The position numbers were made by a program, and so were the translations under genes. 64,000 nucleotides of DNA from Globomyces pollinis-pini (taxonomy: Eukaryota > Chytridiomycota > Chytridiomycetes > Rhizophydiales > Globomycetaceae). The notes under the pieces were generated by a model. The model saw nothing but the letters and a program-made list of their open reading frames with translations. It was not told the origin of the DNA and ran no database searches. How positions within the stretch are numbered: the stretch's first letter is position 1; each line of letters opens with the position of its first letter. Positions 1 to 10,000 of the stretch are shown in pieces. The stretch covers positions 1 through 64,000 of the forward strand of contig MU621103.1 of the NCBI GenBank assembly GCA_025399215.1, read 5' to 3'.

Positions 1-904
1 AACTTATCACTCTTCTGAATTGAATAATAATGACTTTGGCAACAGCAATTCAAATGGTTTAATTTCCAATTCGACCAATTCTTGTATCCCCATTTGTGTT
101 CGATTTTTTTTCAATAAATTTCTTTAACCCCTATTTCTTAAATACCTACGCAATATATAATATTTTTGTGAGTATACTAGTGATAAATTTCACAGTCCGA
201 ACACTTCATTGTTTAGAATTACTTGAGGCGATTTAACATATTCTTCTTGGATTACTTTTATATTTTGCTAGGTGCAAGTGTACTAAGAGATTGTCAATAC
301 CACTGTTCCTGTACTAGAAGCAGTATTGTGCTATAAAAGCTCTCTATAGGTTTAAAGGTACCCTACGCTAGGAATAAATTTTCATAGGATTAGTGTTTAT
401 CAGGTGTTTCTATACGTTTGTTTTATAAGAAACTGTTATAGCTCAAAATTGGGTTCCATCTTGACCAATCAAATAAAACTTACAGCCTTTTAAAGTTACA
501 TTTTCTTACCTAGTTTGTCCAGTCAATTGATATGTCCATTTAATCCATCTTTATGCGAGAAATTTTACTTTGTTCATTTTTGTAAAAACAATACCAATTG
601 TCCGAACTGTAGCTGTTGAGTACCATACAAGTGTTCTTATAGCGTAAGGATTTATAGCTCAGTTTCAATCAATCAGATATCACTTTGGTTATTTTTGTAA
701 CATAAGTCAGGAGCTATAAAACGTATAGGAACATTTTCTGAAAAGATGAAGAGTTAGTTGTTGAATGGCTTGATTAATTTAGAAAATAGATATGATCGCA
801 TTTTAGTTTACGTTAGATCGAACATGCTCGGACCATTCTTTCATAATCAATATTTCAGAATTTCTATTAGGGTTCAAAATTGACATAGGTTACAGGTCAG
901 CATT

Positions 905-980
905 TGGCTTCTTTCAATAAAAAATTATTGATGTTGTTGTTGGTCCGATAGTGAGCCACCATTGTATACGTGGCATGAAG
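905..980 (+). repeat. Diverged LTR-like segment (direct copy)
   Basis: Contains TTGATGTTGTTG, then CGATAGTGAGCCACCATTG, then a GAAGAC-like tail. It matches the inverted segment near 4150-4200 over roughly 50 bases with gaps, and the core motif after the copia stop codon near 3215. It is most simply read as a solo LTR remnant. Confidence 0.45.
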
Positions 981-1150
981 ACAAGTAATATACAGTAGAG
1001 TTTCTAAGCTTAAAATAAAAGTATCATCAAAACGTTGCCAGCACCATTTATGGAACAAAACTCACCACATAGTCAAGCAAAAGATTATTCATCCACTGTC
1101 CTCTCACTAAAGAGAACTACCAGCTCTGGCGTTTTAGGATCCTACCACCA

Positions 1151-1546
1151 TTGGATGATGAAAAACGGCAACTTTGGTATAAACGGCCATATATCCGAAA
1201 TAGGATAACTTTTATGCTGTATAAACTTTTTAAGACCCCCGAATACATCTTTATCGACAATAAAACAATTTCATTCCAATTTCATTCATGCCTCCAACTC
1301 AAGGTGAGCAAAGTATTGGATCTACTGATTTTGAACAAGATGATCGATCTAACTATCAATGGCGTTGATTTTGAAGAACTCATTAATCAATACAAAACGA
1401 TCAGTAAGCAAAACATTACCATTTCAGAACAAACTTCCAATATGATCATGATGGCATTTATGAATAAAAAAATGATTAAAACTTCAAATTTCAATATAAC
1501 TTTATTGAGAATATACAGTTTGTATTTGATTAAAATCTATACATAA
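1151..1546 (+). other. Unclassified ORF in transposon-rich DNA
   Basis: An open frame of about 130 codons without an ATG at its left end; the first in-frame ATG follows the segment RNRITF. The product is rich in Lys, Ile and Asn and has no motif I can name. It lies between an LTR-like motif near 910-965 and the DDE_Tnp_4 relic. It is probably a fragment of a mobile element or a chance frame. Confidence 0.2.
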
Positions 1547-1738
1547 TTGGTTCTAAAATTGTGCAATAAAACTATTCCTTTAAGAATAGTTAAACGTTTA
1601 CGATTGATTAACGGGAAAGGCAATTTTAGACGACCGGATGTTCTTTGAATATTACCCACGCCCCATGATGCAACTTGACGTTGACCAATAACTGCTTTGT
1701 GAATAATTAGGTTGTTTATGTTCTTGAACGTAATTGGT

Positions 1739-2165
1739 TTATATGTCCATCGCTGAATCTTTCATTACAGTTAATATGTATTTGCTTAAATAATCCGAAT
1801 AAGCAAACGCTGAGTTAGCTAAAATATTAAATTCATGAGGAGTATCATATCTAAGCCTATCATATACACTTATACCTACTTGGGAATCATGCCAAGATCC
1901 TGGTTTGTTAATTGCAGCATACATAATGCAATCAGTTGGACTGAAGACAAAAACATTCGAGACGAAACAACCACTTAACCATCCATTATAGTACGCATTC
2001 TGAGTCTCTAAATTGGATGATTTATGTACAGAGAGTTTGAGACCATCGACATACAGACAAACAGATAAATATTTGTGCTAACATCTGTTTCATATTTGAT
2101 TTACCAGTCCCAATACATCAATGCTTTGCATTAATCGACGTCTTCCTGCTTTTTTGGTTGATGTT
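1739..2165 (-). pseudogene. DDE_Tnp_4 (HARBI/Harbinger-like) transposase relic
   Basis: Reading the minus strand from about 2055 gives a stretch containing YVDGLKLSVHKS, then YYNGWLSGCFVSNVFVF, then INKPGSWHDSQVG. This is the usual core of DDE superfamily 4 endonucleases, with the first Asp in the VDG motif and the second in SWHDS. The block usually written as DTAFP here reads NSAFAY, so a conserved Asp has become Asn. The frame stops at 1739, before the third acidic residue. Further upstream (about 2110-2165) RRRLMQSIDVLGLV, the normal preceding segment, is in another frame after a stop. The element is therefore a truncated, frameshifted fossil. I saw no terminal inverted repeats. Confidence 0.8.
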
Positions 2166-2778
2166 AAAAGGAAGATATTAATTGTTAAAATTTCGAAAAT
2201 TAGAGCATGAACGTTAACTAGTAGTGTTCAAAAAGGCAATCTTGCTTTTCGTTTCAAGATTTCTCTCCATGGTGATGAACAAGGATGAACTAGGGAGTCT
2301 CTCTTTAATATTAAGGACATTCTCGTTTTTGATATGAGAATCCACTATTCGCACAAAAGAAGTTTTCGATGTTGATTCATTTTATGTTGTGTAAAAAATG
2401 TTATATAACTTGTCTTGCCTTCAAAAACTGTAGAATAAAATAACAAATGGAAAATTCTATTTTGACACCTTTTCAAACTAATTTGAAACCTTGTCACATT
2501 GCGGAAAAATATTATAAAGTGTCCCAAACCAAAGCAACTTTATTTGTTAATGGTTTGTTTTAGGATTCGATGATGAATTTGACGATTTATATCTGCATTC
2601 AGAATTGGTGTACCACACTAGAAATGAATTAATAACCGAGTTGAAAAAACAATTATTGGAGAGAGGGATTGTGCTTACCATTAGAAATAGCAACTTTAAA
2701 AACCTATGGAATGCCTGACCACATCGCTAATCTCATTACTAACCCTGATATCAATTTTGGTAGACAAGATCCAATGCC

Positions 2779-2961
2779 GTGATAAGTCCAGTTGACAATA
2801 TCGAAGAGCCACTAATAAATAAGAAATCAAGAGGAAGACCGGTTGGATATAAAAATATAAAGTCAACAACTCGAGATAAATCTCATTTTGAACATGTTGA
2901 TGGTCGTAAATGTAGTCGTTGTCATCAAGGTGCACATAAGTCACCGACACGTTCTCAATAA
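2779..2961 (+). pseudogene. Transposon-type zinc-knuckle fragment
   Basis: The 60-codon frame contains KKSRGRPVGYKN, a Lys/Arg GRP motif like an AT hook, followed by TTRDKSHFEHV and CSRCHQGAHKSPT. This order is familiar from the C-terminal tails of MULE-like transposases and related element proteins, which end in a CX2CX4HX4C knuckle. Here the last Cys is replaced by Arg (cgt instead of tgt), so the knuckle is broken by a single transition. No transposase core is joined to it. Family assignment is by pattern memory only. Confidence 0.45.
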
Positions 2962-3021
2962 ACTGCTAGTTTACAGCTAGTTTACACTTTATAATTTTGA
3001 TGCTTTTATATTATTAAATAG

Positions 3022-3207
3022 GTTATCAAGCACATTGGTATTCAACAATGTTTAATAAGAGATCATGTTAAAAATACCATGGACATCAAATTGGTAAAGG
3101 AAGGCACTAAGGATATGATGGCAGATTTTTTCACAAAGGCGTTACAATTTCCAAAACATCGACTATCATTGGGTTTTATTATAACTATTCGACAAGGTGT
3201 GTATTGA
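3022..3207 (+). pseudogene. Ty1/copia retrotransposon: end of RNase H region
   Basis: Translation of this stretch gives VIKHIGIQQCLIRDHV followed by TKDMMADFFTKALQFPKHR. This is the C-terminal signature of copia polyproteins (KHID-xRYHFIRD and DxxTKPL), which closes RNase H. The frame ends at a TGA at 3205-3207, and an LTR-like motif begins immediately after it, as expected for a copia 3' end. No reverse transcriptase or integrase precedes it in frame, so this is a 5'-truncated relic. The substitution of TKPL by TKAL is mild. Confidence 0.75.
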
Positions 3208-3232
3208 TTTGATGTGATAGTGAGTCACCATA
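3208..3232 (+). repeat. Putative start of a copia 3' LTR
   Basis: Just downstream of the copia stop codon the sequence GATAGTGAGTCACCAT occurs. A diverged copy (GATAGTGAGCCACCAT) lies at about 947-963 on the plus strand, and an inverted copy (ATGGTGACTCACTATTAC) at about 4162-4179. Both outer copies are flanked by TTGATGTTG-type repeats and by GAAGAC/CACG text on the other side, so the similarity is longer than the motif. The far ends of the LTRs could not be placed. Confidence 0.5.
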
Positions 3233-4147
3233 GATTTTCTAATAAAAGTAACATAAAAAAAAATTACTCGTTATACTCGATAAAGATATCAATATATTCT
3301 TTGGTGTTGTAATGGTACTAATTGTGTAGACGATTCAAAAAGCTTTACTTTTTGAAACACAATATGAGTTAACAGGTAAGACTTATTATTTCAAGTCCTT
3401 CTGTGTAATCCTAATATGAGAACAGAATTGAAACTGACAACCATACCATTTTTCCTTCTTTAAGATTAAGGAATTAGAGAATGAACATTAGTGATTATCT
3501 CACTTAGAGCCTACTTGCACATCCTGAATCTGTCTGGAAGATTAAAAATACCAATGCCAAAGCTCGTTTCGTATTTTCTAAACAGCATCTGAACCGAACT
3601 TCATAATACCACTTCTAGCAAGTTTGGACTTGGAATACTACAAATTCTTTCATACCAACGGAGCGTATCAGGTACCGAAAACATTTGGGTTACAAAGCAA
3701 AAAACGAACTTTTTGTACTGAAACAGCGTCTGTAAACACAATCGGAATACGAAAACATACCAATATTGTATATACAACAAAATAAGCCATATTGGTATAG
3801 ATTGAAACCATTGAATGTGATAAAGAGCAAACTCTTTTAAACAGCATCGTTACACAAGAAACCTATACGATTTCTAACTACAGCCATAATTGACATAAAC
3901 CGTTCAAGTGTTCGGACTGTTAAACTTTTACAATGAGAACCCCTGTGATAAAATTTCAGCGACTCAACTTATAGTTTCTCAATTGTTCAAAAACAAGCAA
4001 AATTTATTATAGCTGCGGGGATTAGATTCACAGTCATAGATTACATTCCAGATATGATAATAGAAATGTGTACACTTTGTCGCATAATATTCTTCAACGT
4101 TATGAGGATATATTGCAAGAGGAACTAAATCTATAGAATAGATTTTC

Positions 4148-4202
4148 ACGTGTCTTCATCAATGGTGACTCACTATTACATCATCATCAACATCAACAAT
4201 TG
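4148..4202 (-). repeat. Diverged LTR-like segment (inverted copy)
   Basis: The plus strand shows GTCTTCATCAATGGTGACTC, then CACTATTACATCATC and a run of CATCAACA units. Its reverse complement matches the segment at 905-980 and the core motif near 3215. The inverted orientation shows a second insertion or a rearrangement. Confidence 0.45.
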
Positions 4203-4884
4203 TAATCCGTAAAAAAAGTGACACCTAGGACAAGTACTATCCACGGAAAATACAATACAGATGAAGTTACCCAACCTGTTCATTTAGCACAAGTACATGT
4301 TCGACCAATTACTCATACGTTCCAAATAAGGTCAGAACAGAGTGCCAGGCGTGTCAGAGAATTCTTGGCATCAAATTTCCGTTGATAGTCAATTCTTAGG
4401 ACTTTTACTCGCTTTCATCCTGGTGGAAGAAGGTATGAATTCAGTACATGAGGACATAATCTGAAACGTTTAGTACAACTGCGATTGATATATTTAATTG
4501 TACTCAACTTCATCTATGTTTCGACAATGCGAAAATAGTACAAAAAATAATGCGAAAATATCAATTTCCTTTTTAAATGTTGAGTAGCATGTTTTAAACT
4601 ATCGTAATAAATGTAAGGGTCTAAGTCCAAGTATCGAATCATTTGCTTTTACTTAATGAATTATGAGTAATGTGAGCAAATATTCGAATCTAGTATTCGA
4701 TTATAAAATATTAGAATTAGACACCTGAACTGGACTAATCTAATATTAGACGATCTAGACTAATATTAGATTAGATCCAACATTAGTGGACATCAAAAAT
4801 TCCTAACGGGTCAGTTGGGTTGGAGTAACATTGATTTGTGGAAGTATAAAGTGGTAAGCTTTTCAAATCGTCCGGATATTCACT

Positions 4885-5330
4885 TTAGAATTTCATCAAC
4901 TGATTACCGTGGTAAATAGATAATATTATCCCGCTCTTTAATCCAACTGTTAGCGACATACAATCTGATATGGTAATGTTGCAGCGAAAATCAGTAATCA
5001 ATTGTCTCCCTGTACTTTGAGCCCTGTTGGAAGGAGTAGAAGACCAATATCGGACCATCAGAAGGAGCATAGGGTCTCTCGTTGTTAGAAACTCTTTACG
5101 AAAGACCACATTTCTTCAGGATCATCTGCTGACGGGTTCTTGTCAGCCTTGTAATGCTGTCATAAAAAGATAATCGGTGGAATCAAAGGAGTGTTGCAAA
5201 TCGCACATAACTCTGACAAAACGTCGTAATATTTGTTTAGCTTCTCTGTAGCTTTCCATGCATCAGCTTTAACACGTCAAACGTATCTGCAAATTATCCT
5301 GGGTAATTGTAATTTGAACAAACGATCCTT
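4885..5330 (-). pseudogene. hAT transposase C-terminal relic
   Basis: The minus strand encodes SSTPSNRAQSTGRQLITDF, the same hAT dimerisation-domain block as STPSERAFSEGRQLITDF in the element at 47,954-48,805. Upstream, after frame breaks, come KYYDVLSELCAIC and KADKNPSADDPEEMW, matching KYYDISSELCTIA and KSDKNASAENPEEI in the other copy. The two are copies of one family, and this one carries indels that shift the frame. I could not find the TAGAGTTCC termini of the other copy around it. Confidence 0.75.
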
Positions 5331-5339
5331 CGACCTTAT

Positions 5340-6196
5340 CAGCAGGAAAAAATCTCTAGTTCTTCTTCTCCACCATTAATTGCCATGCTGTTATCCACCA
5401 TTTTTCATCCTAATTCTTCATTTTCTGCAATATTTTTTTGCAAGTATGAACTTATACATTAAGGTGTATAGAACCCATATCTACAACTTTTACTAATATG
5501 TTTGAACAGTTCGACGAACATCTTGAATGAACCCTTGTGTTCAAGTTCGTAAGTGCACTACTAGCTATTGCCGTTTTATACAGAAAGTTTAAAAGCTTTT
5601 GTTAGTTAGGTAGTTTCTATATTTATACAAACTGGGATCTTTTTCCATAAATTAAATGACTATTAGTGATTTAATTTGTGGTTCACTATAGAGTAATGCT
5701 AACATGAACTACAGAGTGCAGGTCAATACTACAGACAATCAATGTATATTACAAAGTTTCAACCATAAGTCACCTTAATTGGTTTTGCACCTGTTAAATG
5801 TACATTTGGTGGTGAGTCAGAAGGCAATTTAGGCTTTTTTGGACTTAAAGTTACAGCAACTTTGTCCATTATTGGGATCCAGTGTTTAAACACGTTCTGA
5901 TATAGGAATAATGCTCCCTAGAATTATTTGTTTGGTTAGATACATGAGTTTGAGGAAGCACAAGCCATAATATAATTACTGTTTTCAGGATACTAGATTC
6001 AGATGATACAAGCACTCACTAGTAGAAAGGAAAAACTTTCAACAGGTGTTCATTAAAGTTTTCCATTAATTTGTAGAATCCAAACATTAACCTATTATCA
6101 GTCCATTTCAAATACCAGTAGCTAAGCCATTGTTTAGGAAAATGTTTGTCTTTTTCCCTACAATCAGCTATTGTAAAACAATACTTCTCAGCTATA
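5340..6196. other. Spacer without recognised gene
   Basis: AT-rich DNA between the hAT relic and the small membrane protein gene. I saw no coding frame with family motifs, no repeat end and no RNA gene. Confidence 0.4.
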
Positions 6197-6586
6197 TCAA
6201 TAGACTTTATAGTTTTGTATGCTGGATAAATATATGCAATTATGTCTGTGATGAATGCACCTTTTATGTTCTAATTTGTTGGTGAAGGGTAAAATTACCA
6301 AACATATCAAAATAACTCCCACCAGCATTCCAATTAAAATTAGTGTTACAGAGAGTCTTGAAAATTCATATTTCTTTGCTATATATACCACTGGTTCAAC
6401 TTTTTCCAATACTTTGTCAACTTTCTGGTTAAAATTATTACTGATCATACTGTTTTTGTAATGCTCCGTTGCTACTTTTTTCAGCTGTTGAGATGGAGGT
6501 AGTTTCTTTTCTTCCTCCTTTTTAACTTCTTTTACTTCTTCTTTCTTTTTATCTTTTTTGGCCATGAATTTGAATGAGTAGGACAT
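6197..6586 (-). CDS. Small Lys/Glu-rich single-pass membrane protein
   Basis: A single open frame of 129 codons starts at the ATG ending at 6586; a second ATG begins MAKKDKKKEE. Residues 8-40 are a highly charged Lys/Glu tract (EVKKEEEKKLPPSQQLKK), residues 40-75 are mixed, and residues about 78-102 form one hydrophobic helix (VTLILIGMLVGVILICLVIL). A short His/Arg-rich tail follows. No signal peptide is visible, so a tail-anchor-like orientation with a cytosolic N-terminus is likely. I do not recognise the family; it is reminiscent in shape of small ER or peroxisomal adaptors, but no diagnostic motif supports that. The last 20 codons look low in coding quality, so an unseen 3' intron is possible. 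Confidence 0.5.
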   Translation of the reverse strand: MSYSFKFMAKKDKKKEEVKEVKKEEEKKLPPSQQLKKVATEHYKNSMISNNFNQKVDKVLEKVEPVVYIAKKYEFSRLSVTLILIGMLVGVILICLVILPFTNKLEHKRCIHHRHNCIYLSSIQNYKVY

Positions 6587-7057
6587 TTAAACTTTTTTTA
6601 GATCAATTTTTGGAATAAAACACATACATGCCACCGACGTGCTGATAAGAGTACTTTTATTAATAAAGCTGTATGGGGGCTAATGAAACTTTATAGTATC
6701 ACTAAGTAATGTATATCATTGTAGATCTTTATTCAAGTAATGTATATCATTATAGATCAGTTAAACTGTTTATTTCACATTTCAATTGGTATAAAAGTTT
6801 ATATAAATTCCAATCAGATCTACCAATACAATTAACCTATGATCTTGAGAATTAGGAAGTTGTTGAAACCAGTAATTTTTAGGAAATCCATGACAATAAA
6901 GTGACAGTTGCTTATCAAATGTCTATCATTATGCAATAAATTAAAAACTTGATTAAATGAAATTTAAATTAAATTATTTGTGCCTACTTGGTTTCACCAA
7001 TCCCCACCGCACTTTCCTTATAAATATCCCCGCTTAAGTTTCACCTTTAAACTTTCA
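6587..7057. other. Divergent intergenic region, small membrane protein / ACC
   Basis: AT-rich 471-base spacer between two divergently transcribed genes, so it must hold both promoters. It contains short repeated text (GTAATGTATATCATT twice, near 6705 and 6737). An open frame runs into the ACC gene from 6980 but has no ATG before 7058. Confidence 0.4.
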
Positions 7058-10000
7058 ATGCTCCAACAAGAGGGAAACCATGATCAGCTAGTCAAGGACT
7101 TTATGCTGGAAGCAGGAGGAAATACTTTCATTTCAAAAGTATTGATCGCAAATAATGGAATGGCTGCTGTTAAAGCCATTCGTTCCATTAGAAAATGGTC
7201 TTACGAAACATTTGGAGTAGAAAGAGCTATCACTTTTACTGCAATGGCAACCCCAGAAGATTTATCAATGAATGCTGGTATGTCTTTACTTATTTAACTG
7301 TAAGAATACATTCGAATGGCAGACCATTTTATTCAAGTTCCTGGTGGTGGCAGTCATTTTAACTACTCCAACGTGGACTTGATTGTAGATATTGCTAGAA
7401 GGACTCAGGTTCATGCCGTGTGGGTCGGATGGGGATTCGCTTCGGTATAAGTTGATCTATTGATCTAATGTTATAGGAAAACCCTATCTTAGCAGAGCGA
7501 CTTGCTCAATTAAACCCAAAAGTGGTATTTGTTGGTCCTCCACCATCAGCAATGCGGTCCTTAGGTGATAAGATCGCTTCAACAATTGTTGCTCAATCTG
7601 CCAAAGTTCCATGTGTCGATTGGAGTGGAATGGGATTATCTTTTGACTCAAATTCGGATAATGCAACAGTACCGGACGAACTGTATCAAAAAGCAACTAT
7701 CACATCTGCCGAAGAAGGGTTGGTCCACGCAGAGCGAATCGGATTTCCTGTTATGGCGAAAGCATCTGAAGGTGGTGGTGGAAAAGGTATTCGCATAAAA
7801 AAATCGTTGATGTTAGGGATTAGATTAATTTATAACAAGAAAGATTTCAAGGCAGCTTTTAACCAAGTTCAACGAGAAGTTCCTGGGTCACCAATATTTA
7901 TCATGCAAGTAGTACAGAATGCACGGCACTTAGAAGTACAACTTTTAGCGGATACTTACGGGAATGCAATTGCTATTTTTGGGAGAGACTGCTCTGTGCA
8001 AAGACGGCATCAAAAAATCATTGAAGAGGCCCCAGTTACAATTGCACCACCAAATGTTTTGAGAGATATGGAGCAATCTGCTGTAAATTTGGCAAAACTC
8101 GTCGGATACGTTAGTGCAGGAACAGTGGAATATTTATACGAACCTAGTACCGGAAAATATTACTTTTTGGAACTTAACCCACGATTACAAGTTGAGCACC
8201 CAACGACTGAAATGGTAACTTTAATTTTCTAATATTAGGTCTCTGGTGTGAATATTCCTGCTGCACAAATCCAGATAGCAATGGGAATTCCTATGTCTAA
8301 TATCAAGGATATCAGGATATTGTATGGCATGACCCCAACTGGTCGCACCCCAATCGATTTTGATTTTTCGAATCCGAAATCTTCTCAAATTCAACGTGTT
8401 CCTATTGCAAAAGGGCATGTTATTGCCACTAGAATTACAGCAGAAAATCCGGATGCTGGATTTAAACCAAATATGGGGAAATTTTTGGAGTTAAATTTTA
8501 AAAGTAACTCGAATGTTTGGGGATATTTTTCTGTAAACGTGGCTGGTGGGGTTCATGAATATGCTGACTCTCAATTTGGACACTTGTTTGCATATGGGGA
8601 GTCAAGGGAGGAGGCTAGAAAAAATATTGTAATGGCTTTAAAGGAAATCTCTATTCGTGGGGATTTTAGAACTACTGTGGAGTACTTGGTTGAATTATTG
8701 GAAACTGAGGATTTCAAAAATAATACTTTCACCACTTCATGGTTAGATAAATTGATCTCTGAAAACAACGCAAAACCAAAAACAGATAGGAATAATGCTA
8801 TACCTGCAATCTGTGGCTCGATTGGAAATACTTTCTTACAATTTAATGAAAATACTTCATTGTTCCTTTCCGCTTTACAAAAGGGTAAAGTTTTATCGGA
8901 TGATTGTTTGGTTACCTCTTTCAAGTCTGAATTCATTATCAATAACATATCGTATGATATCAAGGTGTTAGTAACAGGACCTGAAACTTACTCGGTAACA
9001 ATTCGCGATATCTCATATCATATCACTGCAAAAGCGTTGGCTGATGGAGGTATCCTTGTCATCTTAGGTGGAATTAGTCATGTTGTATATTTGAAAGAAG
9101 AAGCAGGCGGAACCATTTTGATTGTAGATGGAACTACTTATGTCATGGAGAAGGAGCATGATCCAACTGAGCTCCGTTCTCCATCCCCTGGAAAACTTAT
9201 TCGTTACATGGTAAAGGAAGGTGACCATTTGTTAGTAGGTGATGCCTATGCAGAAATAGAAGTAAGTTTGCTGGTATTTATGTTTAGGTTATGAAAATGT
9301 ACATGCCTTTAGTTTCGTCCGAATCAGGGATATTTTACCCATGCAAGCCTGTTTCGTCAACTTTGTCAACTGGTGATGTTATTGGTCGTCTACAATTAGA
9401 TGATCCGTCAGCAGTAAAGAAAGCAGTTCCTTTTAATGATTCTTTGCCAACTTTTTCGTAAGGTTACTGTTTCTCACAAATAGGAATCCTTTGGAGCGAG
9501 ATGATTTACCGCATCATCAATTACGGCAGTTTTCAGCTTCTATTGACTCTGTCCTACTCGGTTTCGAACCTGAATGTGGTTTAGCAGTTATGGTTGAAAA
9601 ATTCTCTTCTGCTCTTCAATCAGAAACCTTGCCCGTGTATGAACTGAGTGAAGTAATTGGTTCTATCTCCACCCGAATTCCACAAACCCTTGGTGCATTT
9701 CTGTATGATAGCGTCGAGGCTGCATTAGAAACCAAAAGTCAGTTAGATTTCTCAAAGATTGAGAAAACTATCTCTGAATCAGTGCAATCTATGCCTCTAG
9801 ATGAACAAGACCCAATGTGGACTTTGCTTGAGCCATTAAATGGTATCATTAAGAAGTTTGCTGATGGTGTCTCATCAAATTACCGAAATGAATTGCTGCA
9901 TTTGCTCCAAAGATATTATGATGTGGAAAGACTTTATGAAAACGGAACAGCCGCTCGAGTTATTTTAAACCTTCGTGACACACACAAAACCGATTTGGAT

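Noticed and set aside
4230..4400. Fragment of another transposase (frame with HVRPITHTFQIRSEQSARRV)
   Set aside because: The resemblance to the helix after the DDE core is too weak and no catalytic motif is near.
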